From an uncultured Prevotellaceae bacterium (GTDB lineage: Bacteria; Bacteroidota; Bacteroidia; Bacteroidales; Bacteroidaceae), in assembly GCA_947169115.1 (NCBI GenBank), contig CAMVOK010000005.1:1-64000 (forward strand): 64,000 nucleotides of DNA. The letters run 5' to 3'. Position numbers and translations under genes: made by a program. Each line of letters starts with the position of its first letter. Position 1 is the first letter of the stretch. A model generated the notes under the pieces. That model was given only the letters and a program-made list of their open reading frames with translations. It did no database searches and was not told the DNA's origin. Of the stretch, positions 45,478-54,212 are shown in pieces.

Positions 45478-46248
45478 CTACTTCCTGTATTTCAGGTATG
45501 AGATTACCGCCCAGCAGCAAATGTTGTAGATGCTGGCGGGCAACGAAAGTCCCTCTATCTCGCGCAACACGCGCCACTGGGGATAGATGACTTTCTTTTT
45601 GTCGGCCGTCAGCGATGCCTTGCGCATACGGTAGTCCACGAGTGTCTCCTTGTTGCCATAGGCAACTTTGATGTCCTTGAGCATGTGAAGCCAATAGACA
45701 TAGTCGTCGCGTAGGCTTCCCATATCTTCGTTGAAGAAGACTTTTTCGGTCTTACTGAGGTCGTAAATGGCCGTTGAGGGAAAGATTTCGCAGGTCTTGA
45801 GCATGCTATTGTAGGTCACCTTGTCGGATACAATGAAGGGACGCAGTGCTTCTTGCTTGGTGTGTTCGTCAATGCGGCGGTATGATGAGAATACCATGGT
45901 GGCATTCTTTTTGTGCATGAAGTCGAGTTGCTTCTCTAAGAACTGTGGCGTCCATAGGTCGTCGGAGTCGAGGAAAGAGATATATTGTCCCTTGGCTGCA
46001 CGCAGAGCTATATTGCGAGCACCGCTGGAACCGCTGTTTTTGGGGCTTTCTATCAGACAGATGCGTCCATCCTTTTCGGCATATTGCTTGACAACACGTA
46101 TGCCTGCTCCATCGTCGGGTGAGCAGTCGTCAACGATTATCATCTCCCAATTTTTATAAGTCTGGGCCAATACGCTTTCAATGGTCTCGCCGACAAATTC
46201 AGCCCCCTTATACATTGGCGTGATAATGGAAACTAATCCTTCTTTCAT
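45478..46248 (-). CDS. Glycosyltransferase family 2
   Basis: 256 residues. VSIITPMYKGAEFVGETIES, IIVDDCSPDDGAG, SSGARNIALRAAKGQYISFL and SDDLWTPQFLEKQL are the GT2 hallmarks. It faces the preceding block and ends 18 bases from it. A -7 box lies 21 bases before its ATG. The strand reversal suggests it was added separately. Confidence 0.9.
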   Translation of the reverse strand: MKEGLVSIITPMYKGAEFVGETIESVLAQTYKNWEMIIVDDCSPDDGAGIRVVKQYAEKDGRICLIESPKNSGSSGARNIALRAAKGQYISFLDSDDLWTPQFLEKQLDFMHKKNATMVFSSYRRIDEHTKQEALRPFIVSDKVTYNSMLKTCEIFPSTAIYDLSKTEKVFFNEDMGSLRDDYVYWLHMLKDIKVAYGNKETLVDYRMRKASLTADKKKVIYPQWRVLREIEGLSLPASIYNICCWAVISYLKYRK

Positions 46249-46268
46249 TGTATTTTAATTTATACTAA

Positions 46269-46276
46269 CAAAATTA
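46269..46276 (-). promoter_or_regulatory. -7 box before the minus-strand GT2
   Basis: Minus-strand TAATTTTG, the TAnnTTTG form, about 20 bases before the ATG at 46248. Confidence 0.5.
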
Positions 46277-46372
46277 ATCTTTTTTTTCAAGAGTACAAAA
46301 AAATATTGTTGTTTTTGCAATATGGGCACTTCTATTTCCGTTATTTCAATGTAATATATCATAAAACTCTCC

Positions 46373-47527
46373 ATGAATACACATTACGATTACCTCATTG
46401 TCGGTTCCGGTTTATATGGGGCTACCTTTGCGTATAAGGCCAAGCAGGCAGGAAAACGTTGTCTGGTAATTGATTGCCGTGACCATCTTGGTGGCAATCT
46501 CTATTGCGAGAATATGGGCGGAATACAGGTTCATTGTTATGGAGCACACATTTTTCATACGAACAACAAAGCGGTATGGGATTTCGTGAACAGCATTGTG
46601 CCTTTCAACCGTTATACAAATTCTCCGCTTGCCAATTATCAAGGACGATTGTACAATCTGCCGTTCAATATGAATACCTTTTACCAGATGTGGGGCGTTT
46701 GTACGCCGGCAGAGGCAAAGGCGAGAATTGATGAGCAAAGACGTGAAGCCGTAGAACGGATGCGGGCAGAGGGTATTGCGGAACCGCGCAATTTGGAGGA
46801 ACAGGCTTTGCTGCTTGTTGGATGTGACATCTATGAACGCCTAGTAAAGGGATATACCGAGAAGCAGTGGGGACGTTCGTGCGTTGATCTTCCGCCTTTT
46901 ATCATTAGGCGTTTACCTGTCAGGTTCGTATATGACAACAATTACTTCAACGATAGTTTCCAGGGGGTGCCCATCGGTGGCTATAACCGTCTAATAGAGG
47001 GATTGCTTCAGGGTATCGAGACCCGTACTGGGGTGAATTTCATCGAAGAACGCCAACGTTCTGGTTCTCCTTTCCACATTTTAGATGCCACGTTTGATAA
47101 GGTGCTTTTCACTGGACGTATTGATGAGTATTTCGACTTCAGATATGACAAACTCAACTATCGCACGGTGCGTTTTGAAACCGAGGACTTACCGATTCCC
47201 AATTATCAAGGCAATGCTGTGGTGAACTACACGGAACGTCAGGTGCCTTATACGCGCGTCATTGAGCATAAGCATTTCGAGATGTTCGGCGGTGCCGTGG
47301 ATGCATGTGAGCATACTGTCATTTCACGCGAGTATAGTGTAGAGTGGACAGAGGGACTTGAACCGTACTATCCGGTCAATGACGATAGTAACGGCAAACT
47401 CTATGAGATGTATCGCCAATTGGCAGACAATGAAAAGAATGTATTGTTTGGAGGACGTTTGGCCGAATACAAGTATTACGATATGGCACCTATCGTGGAG
47501 AAGGTTATGGCCATAACGGAATTTTAA
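46373..47527 (+). CDS. glf: UDP-galactopyranose mutase
   Basis: 384 residues. Interconverts UDP-galactopyranose and UDP-galactofuranose with reduced FAD. The FAD fold opens the chain (YLIVGSGLYGATFAYKAK, DCRDHLGGNLY). HCYGAHIFHTNNKAVWDFV, KGYTEKQWGR and the C-terminal FGGRLAEYKYYDM are characteristic. Implies galactofuranose in the polymer. It is divergent from the GT2 at 45.5 kb. Confidence 0.96.
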   Translation: MNTHYDYLIVGSGLYGATFAYKAKQAGKRCLVIDCRDHLGGNLYCENMGGIQVHCYGAHIFHTNNKAVWDFVNSIVPFNRYTNSPLANYQGRLYNLPFNMNTFYQMWGVCTPAEAKARIDEQRREAVERMRAEGIAEPRNLEEQALLLVGCDIYERLVKGYTEKQWGRSCVDLPPFIIRRLPVRFVYDNNYFNDSFQGVPIGGYNRLIEGLLQGIETRTGVNFIEERQRSGSPFHILDATFDKVLFTGRIDEYFDFRYDKLNYRTVRFETEDLPIPNYQGNAVVNYTERQVPYTRVIEHKHFEMFGGAVDACEHTVISREYSVEWTEGLEPYYPVNDDSNGKLYEMYRQLADNEKNVLFGGRLAEYKYYDMAPIVEKVMAITEF

Positions 47528-47583
47528 ATTCCCTTTGTATTCTTATTTCCTGGCTTGGTTGCGGATTATCTGAACCGCTTTTC

Positions 47584-48681
47584 TCAGGTTTCGTTTTCCT
47601 CTTTCTTGGCAATGTGAAGCAATGTGTTCACAACAAAAAAGTAGATGAATGCATCGGCCAAGAGAATGAGGGGGAGTACGAAGTGTGTCTGCCACAGGGT
47701 ATAATTGATGCCACAAATAACGAAGAAGCAAGTGAGGATGGCGATTAATGCCCCGTGCATGGACATGCCTGTTGCCATGAACAGGTGGTGGATGTGGGTC
47801 TTGTCGGCTTCGAATATGTCATGCCCTGTAAGCCATCGTTGAATGGCTACTCTTGCCACGTCCATAACGGGAATGAGCAGCAGAGTAACGGAGATGAGCA
47901 TTTGCTTTTCGCCGCAGTCAACAGGTGCGATTGGACGCATAAGGCTCTTAATGCTCATGTAGGCACAGACATAGCCTAAGAACAGACTCCCGGCATCTCC
48001 CATGAATATCTTTGCCCGGCCAACCTTGCCAAACACGTTAAAGCAGAAGAATATAAACAGAGAACCTACGATGGCTGCATTTAATGATGCTATGATGGCA
48101 TGGTCGTTTATGGCAAAAACATAGGTATATGCAGAAAGTATTAAAATACATAGCCCCGAGGCAAGACCATCGATGCCGTCGATAAGGTTGATGGCATTGA
48201 CTATGGTCATAATCAACAGTACAGTGAGCGGATATCCAACCCAAAATGGAATCTCATGAATGCCGAAGATTCCGTTTAAGTCAGTAATCAAAAGACCGCA
48301 TAAGGGAAGTAGAAGAGCCGAGAATCCTTGAATGACAAACTTGTGAATAGCCTTGATGCCGATAATGTCATCTAATATGCCAATGAGATATATCATTAGG
48401 CTGCCTACGCCCATGGCTATGGTGGATATGCTGATTTCTATACGATGATGGGCTCCTTCGAGGTAATATAAAGCAAGACAAAGCCCAAGAGCTGCTGCTG
48501 GCATGAAGATGACGCCACCTAAGCGAGGTATGGGGAATTTATGCACTTTTCGGCCATTAGGCAGGTCGTAGGAGTTGAAGTAACGACATACCCTAACCAC
48601 CAACGGTAGCCCAATGGCACTGAAGGCGGCAGCTACTAAAAAAGCCCCGATAAAGGGAGTGATATGATTCAAGTCTATCAC
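47584..48681 (-). CDS. WecA/MraY-like undecaprenyl-phosphate sugar-1-phosphate transferase
   Basis: 365 residues, about 11 hydrophobic segments. Family motifs: NGRKVHKFPIPRLGG at the start, the DD motif GILDDIIGIKA, NLIDGIDGLASG, and FMGDAGSLFLGY. It would start a lipid-linked glycan with a GlcNAc- or similar sugar-phosphate. Together with the two WcaJ/PglC-type enzymes it makes three possible chain starters in this locus. Which glycan it serves is not clear. Confidence 0.9.
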   Translation of the reverse strand: MIDLNHITPFIGAFLVAAAFSAIGLPLVVRVCRYFNSYDLPNGRKVHKFPIPRLGGVIFMPAAALGLCLALYYLEGAHHRIEISISTIAMGVGSLMIYLIGILDDIIGIKAIHKFVIQGFSALLLPLCGLLITDLNGIFGIHEIPFWVGYPLTVLLIMTIVNAINLIDGIDGLASGLCILILSAYTYVFAINDHAIIASLNAAIVGSLFIFFCFNVFGKVGRAKIFMGDAGSLFLGYVCAYMSIKSLMRPIAPVDCGEKQMLISVTLLLIPVMDVARVAIQRWLTGHDIFEADKTHIHHLFMATGMSMHGALIAILTCFFVICGINYTLWQTHFVLPLILLADAFIYFFVVNTLLHIAKKEENET

Positions 48682-48762
48682 GTTAGCGCTTATTATCTTA
48701 TTTTAAAAACGCTACGTGTAGTGCTTTTATTGTATTTGGGATATAAAAAGTTGAGACTTTTG

Positions 48763-49521
48763 TCAATGTTTTCGACAGACGTACTGGCTTAGTTTGGGGA
48801 AGAGCCTGTAAATGGGATAGAGTAGGGGTGCGTTCAGACCATTGACACGGAAGGCTTTTCGGCATTGCTTGATGCCTCGTAAAATACTCATGACATTTTT
48901 ACTGGTGGCTCCTCCTACACACATACGGACAAAAACTTTGTCGATGTGCTGGATGTTGATTCCCCGGCATTGGATGAAGCGAAGCATCAGTTCGAAGTCA
49001 GCCGATAGTGGCATGTCTAATCGGAATGCACCATATTTTTCGTAGCATGAACGGCGGACGTAGAATGTGGGGTGTGCAGGATGCCAGCCAGTGAGGAACC
49101 CTTTTGATGGATATGGTCTTGTGTGCCAGTATCGAATGATTCGGTTGGTATTGAGTGGGTCAACATAATAGAGGTCGGCATGTACTCCGTCCAATGCCGG
49201 ATTATTCTTTATCGTCCCTACAATAGTGCTTATTACGTCATCAGATTCAAAAAAGTCGTCGCTGTTGAGTATGCCGACAACATCACCCGTAGCCATGGCG
49301 ATGCCTTTGTTCATGGCATCGTATATACCATGGTCTGGTTCTGATGTGTATTTGCTAATGTGTGCGTTGTATTCTTGAATGATATCCAAGGTCCCGTCGG
49401 TGCTCCCTCCATCTACAATAATGTGCTCAATGTCGGAATAATCTTGGCGTATAACACTCTTGATGGTGTTTCGTAGCGTCTTCTCGCTGTTGTAGGTGGG
49501 GGTGATGATGCTGATTCTCAT
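48763..49521 (-). CDS. Glycosyltransferase family 2 (WcaE-like)
   Basis: 252 residues. SIITPTYNSEKTLRNTIKSV, IIVDGGSTDGTLDII and the acceptor-domain pattern YDAMNKGIAMATGDVVGILN with SDDFF. The short form and motif order resemble colanic-acid-type GT2 enzymes. It is upstream of the WecA-like gene in the minus-strand block. Confidence 0.9.
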   Translation of the reverse strand: MRISIITPTYNSEKTLRNTIKSVIRQDYSDIEHIIVDGGSTDGTLDIIQEYNAHISKYTSEPDHGIYDAMNKGIAMATGDVVGILNSDDFFESDDVISTIVGTIKNNPALDGVHADLYYVDPLNTNRIIRYWHTRPYPSKGFLTGWHPAHPTFYVRRSCYEKYGAFRLDMPLSADFELMLRFIQCRGINIQHIDKVFVRMCVGGATSKNVMSILRGIKQCRKAFRVNGLNAPLLYPIYRLFPKLSQYVCRKH

Positions 49522-49529
49522 TTCACCAT

Positions 49530-49958
49530 TTAGTACTTACGGAATGAAAGAATGGCTGTCGTACTGCTCAGCACCATGTTTTTGCTGTTCAACACATCGA
49601 TATGGAAATGCCCGTTGGCAGGCACACCGTATGGGGCAAGTTCAGAGAGTGGACGTTTCTCATCTTCTGGCCAGTGTACGGGAGCCTCCAGGAATAGGCT
49701 GTCACCAGTGTTTGTGAAATATGAGAAATAGTATCCACTTTTGTCCATCTTTTGCATCTTCAGCAATTTCAGTTGGACACTATAGTATAATTCGTCATTC
49801 TTTGTCATAGTTACATTGCCTGTGGTTTTGTCGTGCCACTCGGTTAGTTGCCACAGACCGTCAAGGTCGCCATTCTCGTCCCATTTCCAACCATCGCAAC
49901 CCGTAAACAATACGATGCACAATAATAGTAATGCGATATAATAACTAACGTTTTTCAT
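49530..49958 (-). CDS. Small lipoprotein, lipocalin-like
   Basis: 142 residues; lipobox VLFTGC (Cys21). DGLWQLTEWHDKTTGNVT opens a compact beta-barrel-like domain and the last strand (VLSSTTAILSFRKY) closes it, as in Bacteroidales lipocalin-like lipoproteins. It lies 8 bases upstream of the GT2 gene and is likely part of the polysaccharide block. Function unknown. Confidence 0.75.
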   Translation of the reverse strand: MKNVSYYIALLLLCIVLFTGCDGWKWDENGDLDGLWQLTEWHDKTTGNVTMTKNDELYYSVQLKLLKMQKMDKSGYYFSYFTNTGDSLFLEAPVHWPEDEKRPLSELAPYGVPANGHFHIDVLNSKNMVLSSTTAILSFRKY

Positions 49959-49964
49959 CCTTAA

Positions 49965-50057
49965 TCAATGTATAATGTCAAATGTAAAATGTAAAATGTA
50001 AAATGTAGACTGCGGGACGTTAAATGGTAAATGGCTAAATGGTAAATGCTTAAATGC
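49965..50057. repeat. AAAATGT/TAAATGG heptamer array
   Basis: Tandem AAAATGT units and TAAATGG words fill the gap between the lipoprotein and Wzi genes, matching 8604-8726 and 35182-35312. Confidence 0.75.
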
Positions 50058-51563
50058 TCAACGTCCAATCCAACCGCTATAGGAGACTGTGAGCATCGCC
50101 CCTTTGCTGTGGCCGAGTAGTTGTCCCCAGTTTTGTCCATAGGCAGCTGTTATGCCAAGACCTTTTACCTGTCGAGGTGCGTAGCTGGCTTCTATGAGCA
50201 GGAAGTCACCCTTGGCCGGATCTGTTCTTGGGCAGAAATAGGTTCCCCAACTTTTCTCGTGGGTATATAAGATACGGTATTTTACCTCTTGGATGGGATT
50301 CCCTGCTATCCCGATATGGTGTGCTTTGATACGGTTGTCATAGAAGGCAATATGTCTATTCGTGTTATAGATAGGCGATAGTAAAAGGGAATTCCCTTTG
50401 CTGAAACCTGCATGTTGCCAAGCTGCATAAACATGGTGGTTGTAGTAGTCGTCTATACCATAGACTCCATCGGGCAGGTTGGTGGTCTTGTCATGGTAAA
50501 TGGGGCCGCTTTGGTCGGTGGTGCGTATATTTTCATAGACGATAGCCGAGAGGATGGGATTCTGGGGCAAATGAATCTCACCGCCATAGAGCATGTCTTT
50601 CCAAGGGTATTGCCAGAACATCTGGCTATGGTCATCGAAGAAATGTTCGGCATAAACGGCTGCACTCCAGCCCTTACCTTGATAGTCGAGACGTAGATGC
50701 CAACTTCCCAATTGGTTGCCTTCGGCGTTGGCATAGTCTCCGTCGTTACTGTCGCTACCCCCAGGAATAAAAGCATGCCAAAATGCCTTTATTCCATGAG
50801 GCATTTTCTGATGTGAGTTGAAGGTTGCCGTACTGACATGGTCGGGACGGTCCTGTAAATTCCATACTTCTCCACCGAATTGGCAGGCCATCTCAAGTCC
50901 TCCAGTTAGGGAGAGAGGAAACTTCTCTGTGTTGCCGATACGTAGGAAACCTGCTTTGGAATGGAAGAGCGAATTGCCCGTATGAATATTGTTGGAACCA
51001 TTGATGAAATGAGTTTGCCAACGGTTATCCGTGTGTATGCCATAGGCAATGTGCCCCTTCAAGGCTAACCACCCTTTCGTTCTGGGGATAACCCAGAAAT
51101 CGGGTAACTCCAGTCGCACTTGGGGTATTGGACGTGCGTTGTTGGAGAGTGACATGCCTCCGCTGGAGAGCTCCTGATTTTTCAATTCTATGGGGATTTC
51201 CTTCTGTCCAACAGAGAGCCGAACGGCTTTGTATTGGAAATCGGCATAGAGCTGTTGCAGGATAAAATGACTGTCGTGGTTGACAGCCCCCACAACGTCT
51301 AATCCATACCCGATGCGCCACTTCCGGAGGCTATCGGCTTCGACGTTACGACCAATGGCGGCACGCATGAGTGCACTGTTAGACTCGATGGTACCTAAAC
51401 CATATCGATTGTTGGTAAACCAGAACGGGGCAATGTTGCCATTGCCCGCTGTTCCTTCCAAACTGGCTTTGTAGCCAATATCCTTACCCAAACGACTTAC
51501 CTGTGCTTGGAGGCACAGGCAAGTGGAGAGTAGAAATGCGATAATAATGTGTGTTTTCTTCAT
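50058..51563 (-). CDS. Capsule assembly protein Wzi family
   Basis: 501 residues with signal peptide (MKKTHIIIAFLLSTCLCLQA). NGNIAPFWFTNNRYGLGTIE at the start and ADFQYKAVRLSVGQKEIPIE match the Wzi family; alternating beta strands fill the rest. Wzi is an outer-membrane barrel that helps hold or assemble capsule polymer at the surface. Its start overlaps the BY-kinase stop by 4 bases. Confidence 0.9.
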   Translation of the reverse strand: MKKTHIIIAFLLSTCLCLQAQVSRLGKDIGYKASLEGTAGNGNIAPFWFTNNRYGLGTIESNSALMRAAIGRNVEADSLRKWRIGYGLDVVGAVNHDSHFILQQLYADFQYKAVRLSVGQKEIPIELKNQELSSGGMSLSNNARPIPQVRLELPDFWVIPRTKGWLALKGHIAYGIHTDNRWQTHFINGSNNIHTGNSLFHSKAGFLRIGNTEKFPLSLTGGLEMACQFGGEVWNLQDRPDHVSTATFNSHQKMPHGIKAFWHAFIPGGSDSNDGDYANAEGNQLGSWHLRLDYQGKGWSAAVYAEHFFDDHSQMFWQYPWKDMLYGGEIHLPQNPILSAIVYENIRTTDQSGPIYHDKTTNLPDGVYGIDDYYNHHVYAAWQHAGFSKGNSLLLSPIYNTNRHIAFYDNRIKAHHIGIAGNPIQEVKYRILYTHEKSWGTYFCPRTDPAKGDFLLIEASYAPRQVKGLGITAAYGQNWGQLLGHSKGAMLTVSYSGWIGR

Positions 51564-54028
51564 TCGTTGGATTCTGTGCCACTGCTGTATCGGTAACTGC
51601 CATAAACACCATAGTGGCCGTAATGGCTGTACTTTCCATAGTAGCCATACTTGCCACGGTGGCTGTAAGAACTATACTTGCCGTAGCCATAGTAGTAACC
51701 ATATTTTCTCTTTTTCAGGTCAATACCATTCAGGACAAGGTTGATTTTCTTCATTTTCTTATCCTTATTGATGGTATTGATGAGGCTGAAATTGGCTTTG
51801 ATACTATAGTCGGCACGAGCAACAAAAATGGTCGTGTCGGCGGTACGGCCCAATTCCAAGGTGTCACTTACGAGGCCAATGGGTGGCGTGTCGAGGATGA
51901 TGTAGTCGTACTTTGTGCGCAGGTAGTTGATGGCATCGTCGAGGAGTGGACGCGAAATGAGTTCCGTGGGGTTGGGAGGTATGATACCTGCGGGCAGAAG
52001 GTCAAGGTTCTTGTTTACGACTTCATGTGAAATTTGATCCTCTAACAAGTCATAATCGGGTTCGTCGAGCATCAGGAAGGTGGTAATACCTTTCTTTTGT
52101 TTTTCGAGTTTGAACATGGCTCCCAAACGAGGCTTGCGGATATCGAGGCCGACAAGTATGACACGTTTTCCCAATAGTGAGAGTGACATGGCTAAGTTGG
52201 ACGCTACGAACGTTTTTCCCTCGCCAGGGATACAAGATGTACAAACAATCACCTTTTCTTGGTTGGAAAGAATGAAGCGAAGGTTGGTTCGTAGCCCTCG
52301 GAAGGCCTCCTCCATCATATTGTTTTTATTCTCGTTGACTACAAGTCCACGTGTGTCGCCTTCTGGCATCTTTGCCATGGGGATATCGGCCAAAATGGGA
52401 ATCTGGGTGAGACGTTCTACGTCTTCACGCCCTTCTATGCGGTAACGTAGCATGCCCAGAATGTATATCAAAACAATGGGGAATACGAAGCCAAAAGCAG
52501 CTCCGCCAGCCAATATCTTGCTCTTGTTGGGCGAAACGATGCCGTTGGGCTTGGGTTCATCAATGATGCGAGCTTTAGTGGCCGTGGAGGCCAGTGAGAT
52601 GAGGTTTTGTTCGCGTTTTTGCAACAGCATTAGGTATAGTCCGGCCTTGATTTCCTGCTGACGACCGATGTTGTTCAAGATGCGCTCTTGCGTGGGAGTG
52701 TTGGCGATGCGCTGGTTGAACATATTATATTGATTGTCGATGCTGTTCTTTTTGACCAACAAATCTTGATGATATGTTCTCAACGAATAGCCGATTGTTG
52801 GCCAAATGTCCTCCATCTGTGCTGTAAGTTTTACAACGGCTGGGCTACCCTCGGTGGAAGCCTTCAACAGACGTTTACGCTGCATGGCCAGTGAATTGTA
52901 GTGCGTGATAGTGGAATGTAACTGCGCATTACTTAGTCCCAAATTGATGGGGATTATCTCCAACATGTTATCGGGGTCGTCGGTGTAGTCGATAAGAGAC
53001 TGTATGAGAACAAGCTGCGTTTCCATCTCTACCTGTGCCTTCTGGTAGCTTGTTGTGTTCGACAAGGCCGTGGTGGCATTGTTGGGCAGGTTTATGAGTT
53101 CGTTAGCTTTCTTGAAAACCTCCAGATTGGCTTCCGTTGAGTCCAGTTCCTGTTGTATAACCTCAATGCGGTCAACAATAAATTGTTCCGTCTTACGAGC
53201 CACTTCGTTCTTGTCCTCATTGGCATCATCGTTATAGCTAATCATGAGCTGCTTCAGATAATCAAGGGCGCGTAGAGGTTGAGTATCAGTGATGCGGATG
53301 TTGCTGGTCGTCGTGCCCGTCTTGGCTGCCGAAGCGATCATTTGGCTGGCGTACATGCGAGCGGCATCAACGAGAGGGTATATGGTGACGTATAATTCTT
53401 TTTTCTCCAGTTTGGTGCTGCTTGTCGAATTCCTTTCGAATGTAAGGACTCCGGCTTGGGTTTGTATAGAACCTGGCAATTGGGGTATGTCTTTCTTGAA
53501 AGCGTATTTTTCGCTTCCCACATATCCTTCTACGTGTATGCCTTTCCTCTTGTTGTGAATGGTCAGTTCTATTTTCTTCTCCAATGTGTCAAGGCAGGAT
53601 GCTTCGATGTCCACTAGAATGGGAGAATTTTTATATAGCTCACGGTCTTTCACCTTACCTTCCAAATAGTAGGCCGTGTAGAGTTTCAGGGAGCGTACAA
53701 CACGTTTGGCAATGGCCGTACTGGAAAGAATCTCCAACTCATTTTCAAAACCGTTGCTGGTGCTGATGACACCCATTTCTTCCAAGGTGTTTGTGCTGAA
53801 ACCACGTCTTCCACCCCCCTCGTTGGCATCTTTGATGAGCACCTTCATACTTGCGGAAAAGGTGGTGGGGGTATAGCGGAGGTACGTCATAGCCCCCGTA
53901 ATGCAAATGAATGTAGATAGTAGAATCCAGTACCAATTAAGGTACATGATGGTGATGAATGTGCGGAAGTTAAAGTTTGATGATTCTTCTTCCTGATTGT
54001 CAATGTCGGTTTCGATGTATTCTGCCAT
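51560..54028 (-). CDS. Tyrosine autokinase fused to a Wzz domain (BY-kinase)
   Basis: 822 residues from ATG 54028; the open frame extends upstream past the promoter, so the shorter start is chosen. The N-terminal Wzz part has a membrane helix near 35-57 and a long coiled region. A second helix (about 490-510) precedes the kinase domain: Walker A CIPGEGKTF, Walker A' VILVGLDIRKPR and Walker B YIILDTPP. The C-terminus (about 775-822) has many tyrosines (YGYYYGYGKYSSY) that the kinase phosphorylates on itself to cycle polymer export. First gene of the minus-strand block; overlap with wzi by 4 bases. Confidence 0.93.
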   Translation of the reverse strand: MAEYIETDIDNQEEESSNFNFRTFITIMYLNWYWILLSTFICITGAMTYLRYTPTTFSASMKVLIKDANEGGGRRGFSTNTLEEMGVISTSNGFENELEILSSTAIAKRVVRSLKLYTAYYLEGKVKDRELYKNSPILVDIEASCLDTLEKKIELTIHNKRKGIHVEGYVGSEKYAFKKDIPQLPGSIQTQAGVLTFERNSTSSTKLEKKELYVTIYPLVDAARMYASQMIASAAKTGTTTSNIRITDTQPLRALDYLKQLMISYNDDANEDKNEVARKTEQFIVDRIEVIQQELDSTEANLEVFKKANELINLPNNATTALSNTTSYQKAQVEMETQLVLIQSLIDYTDDPDNMLEIIPINLGLSNAQLHSTITHYNSLAMQRKRLLKASTEGSPAVVKLTAQMEDIWPTIGYSLRTYHQDLLVKKNSIDNQYNMFNQRIANTPTQERILNNIGRQQEIKAGLYLMLLQKREQNLISLASTATKARIIDEPKPNGIVSPNKSKILAGGAAFGFVFPIVLIYILGMLRYRIEGREDVERLTQIPILADIPMAKMPEGDTRGLVVNENKNNMMEEAFRGLRTNLRFILSNQEKVIVCTSCIPGEGKTFVASNLAMSLSLLGKRVILVGLDIRKPRLGAMFKLEKQKKGITTFLMLDEPDYDLLEDQISHEVVNKNLDLLPAGIIPPNPTELISRPLLDDAINYLRTKYDYIILDTPPIGLVSDTLELGRTADTTIFVARADYSIKANFSLINTINKDKKMKKINLVLNGIDLKKRKYGYYYGYGKYSSYSHRGKYGYYGKYSHYGHYGVYGSYRYSSGTESNE

Positions 54029-54057
54029 ATCAAATGTCAATATGCGTATTATCGGAG

Positions 54058-54168
54058 CAAAAGTAACAAAATTATTTCGCATGTGAAAACCTTTCGGCAA
54101 AAAACAGCAAATCTGAGGATATTTGTGGGGAGAAAAATTGTTAATGTGAAGTTAAATAAGTAATTTTG
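54058..54168. promoter_or_regulatory. Divergent promoters of the BY-kinase and WcaJ genes
   Basis: Minus: TACTTTTG (54065-54058), 29 bases before the kinase ATG. Plus: TTG at 54138-54140, a 20-base spacer and TAATTTTG (54161-54168), 44 bases before the WcaJ ATG. Confidence 0.65.
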
Positions 54169-54212
54169 CATACTTAAATTTATAATTACGTACAAATATA
54201 CGTAACAGGGAA

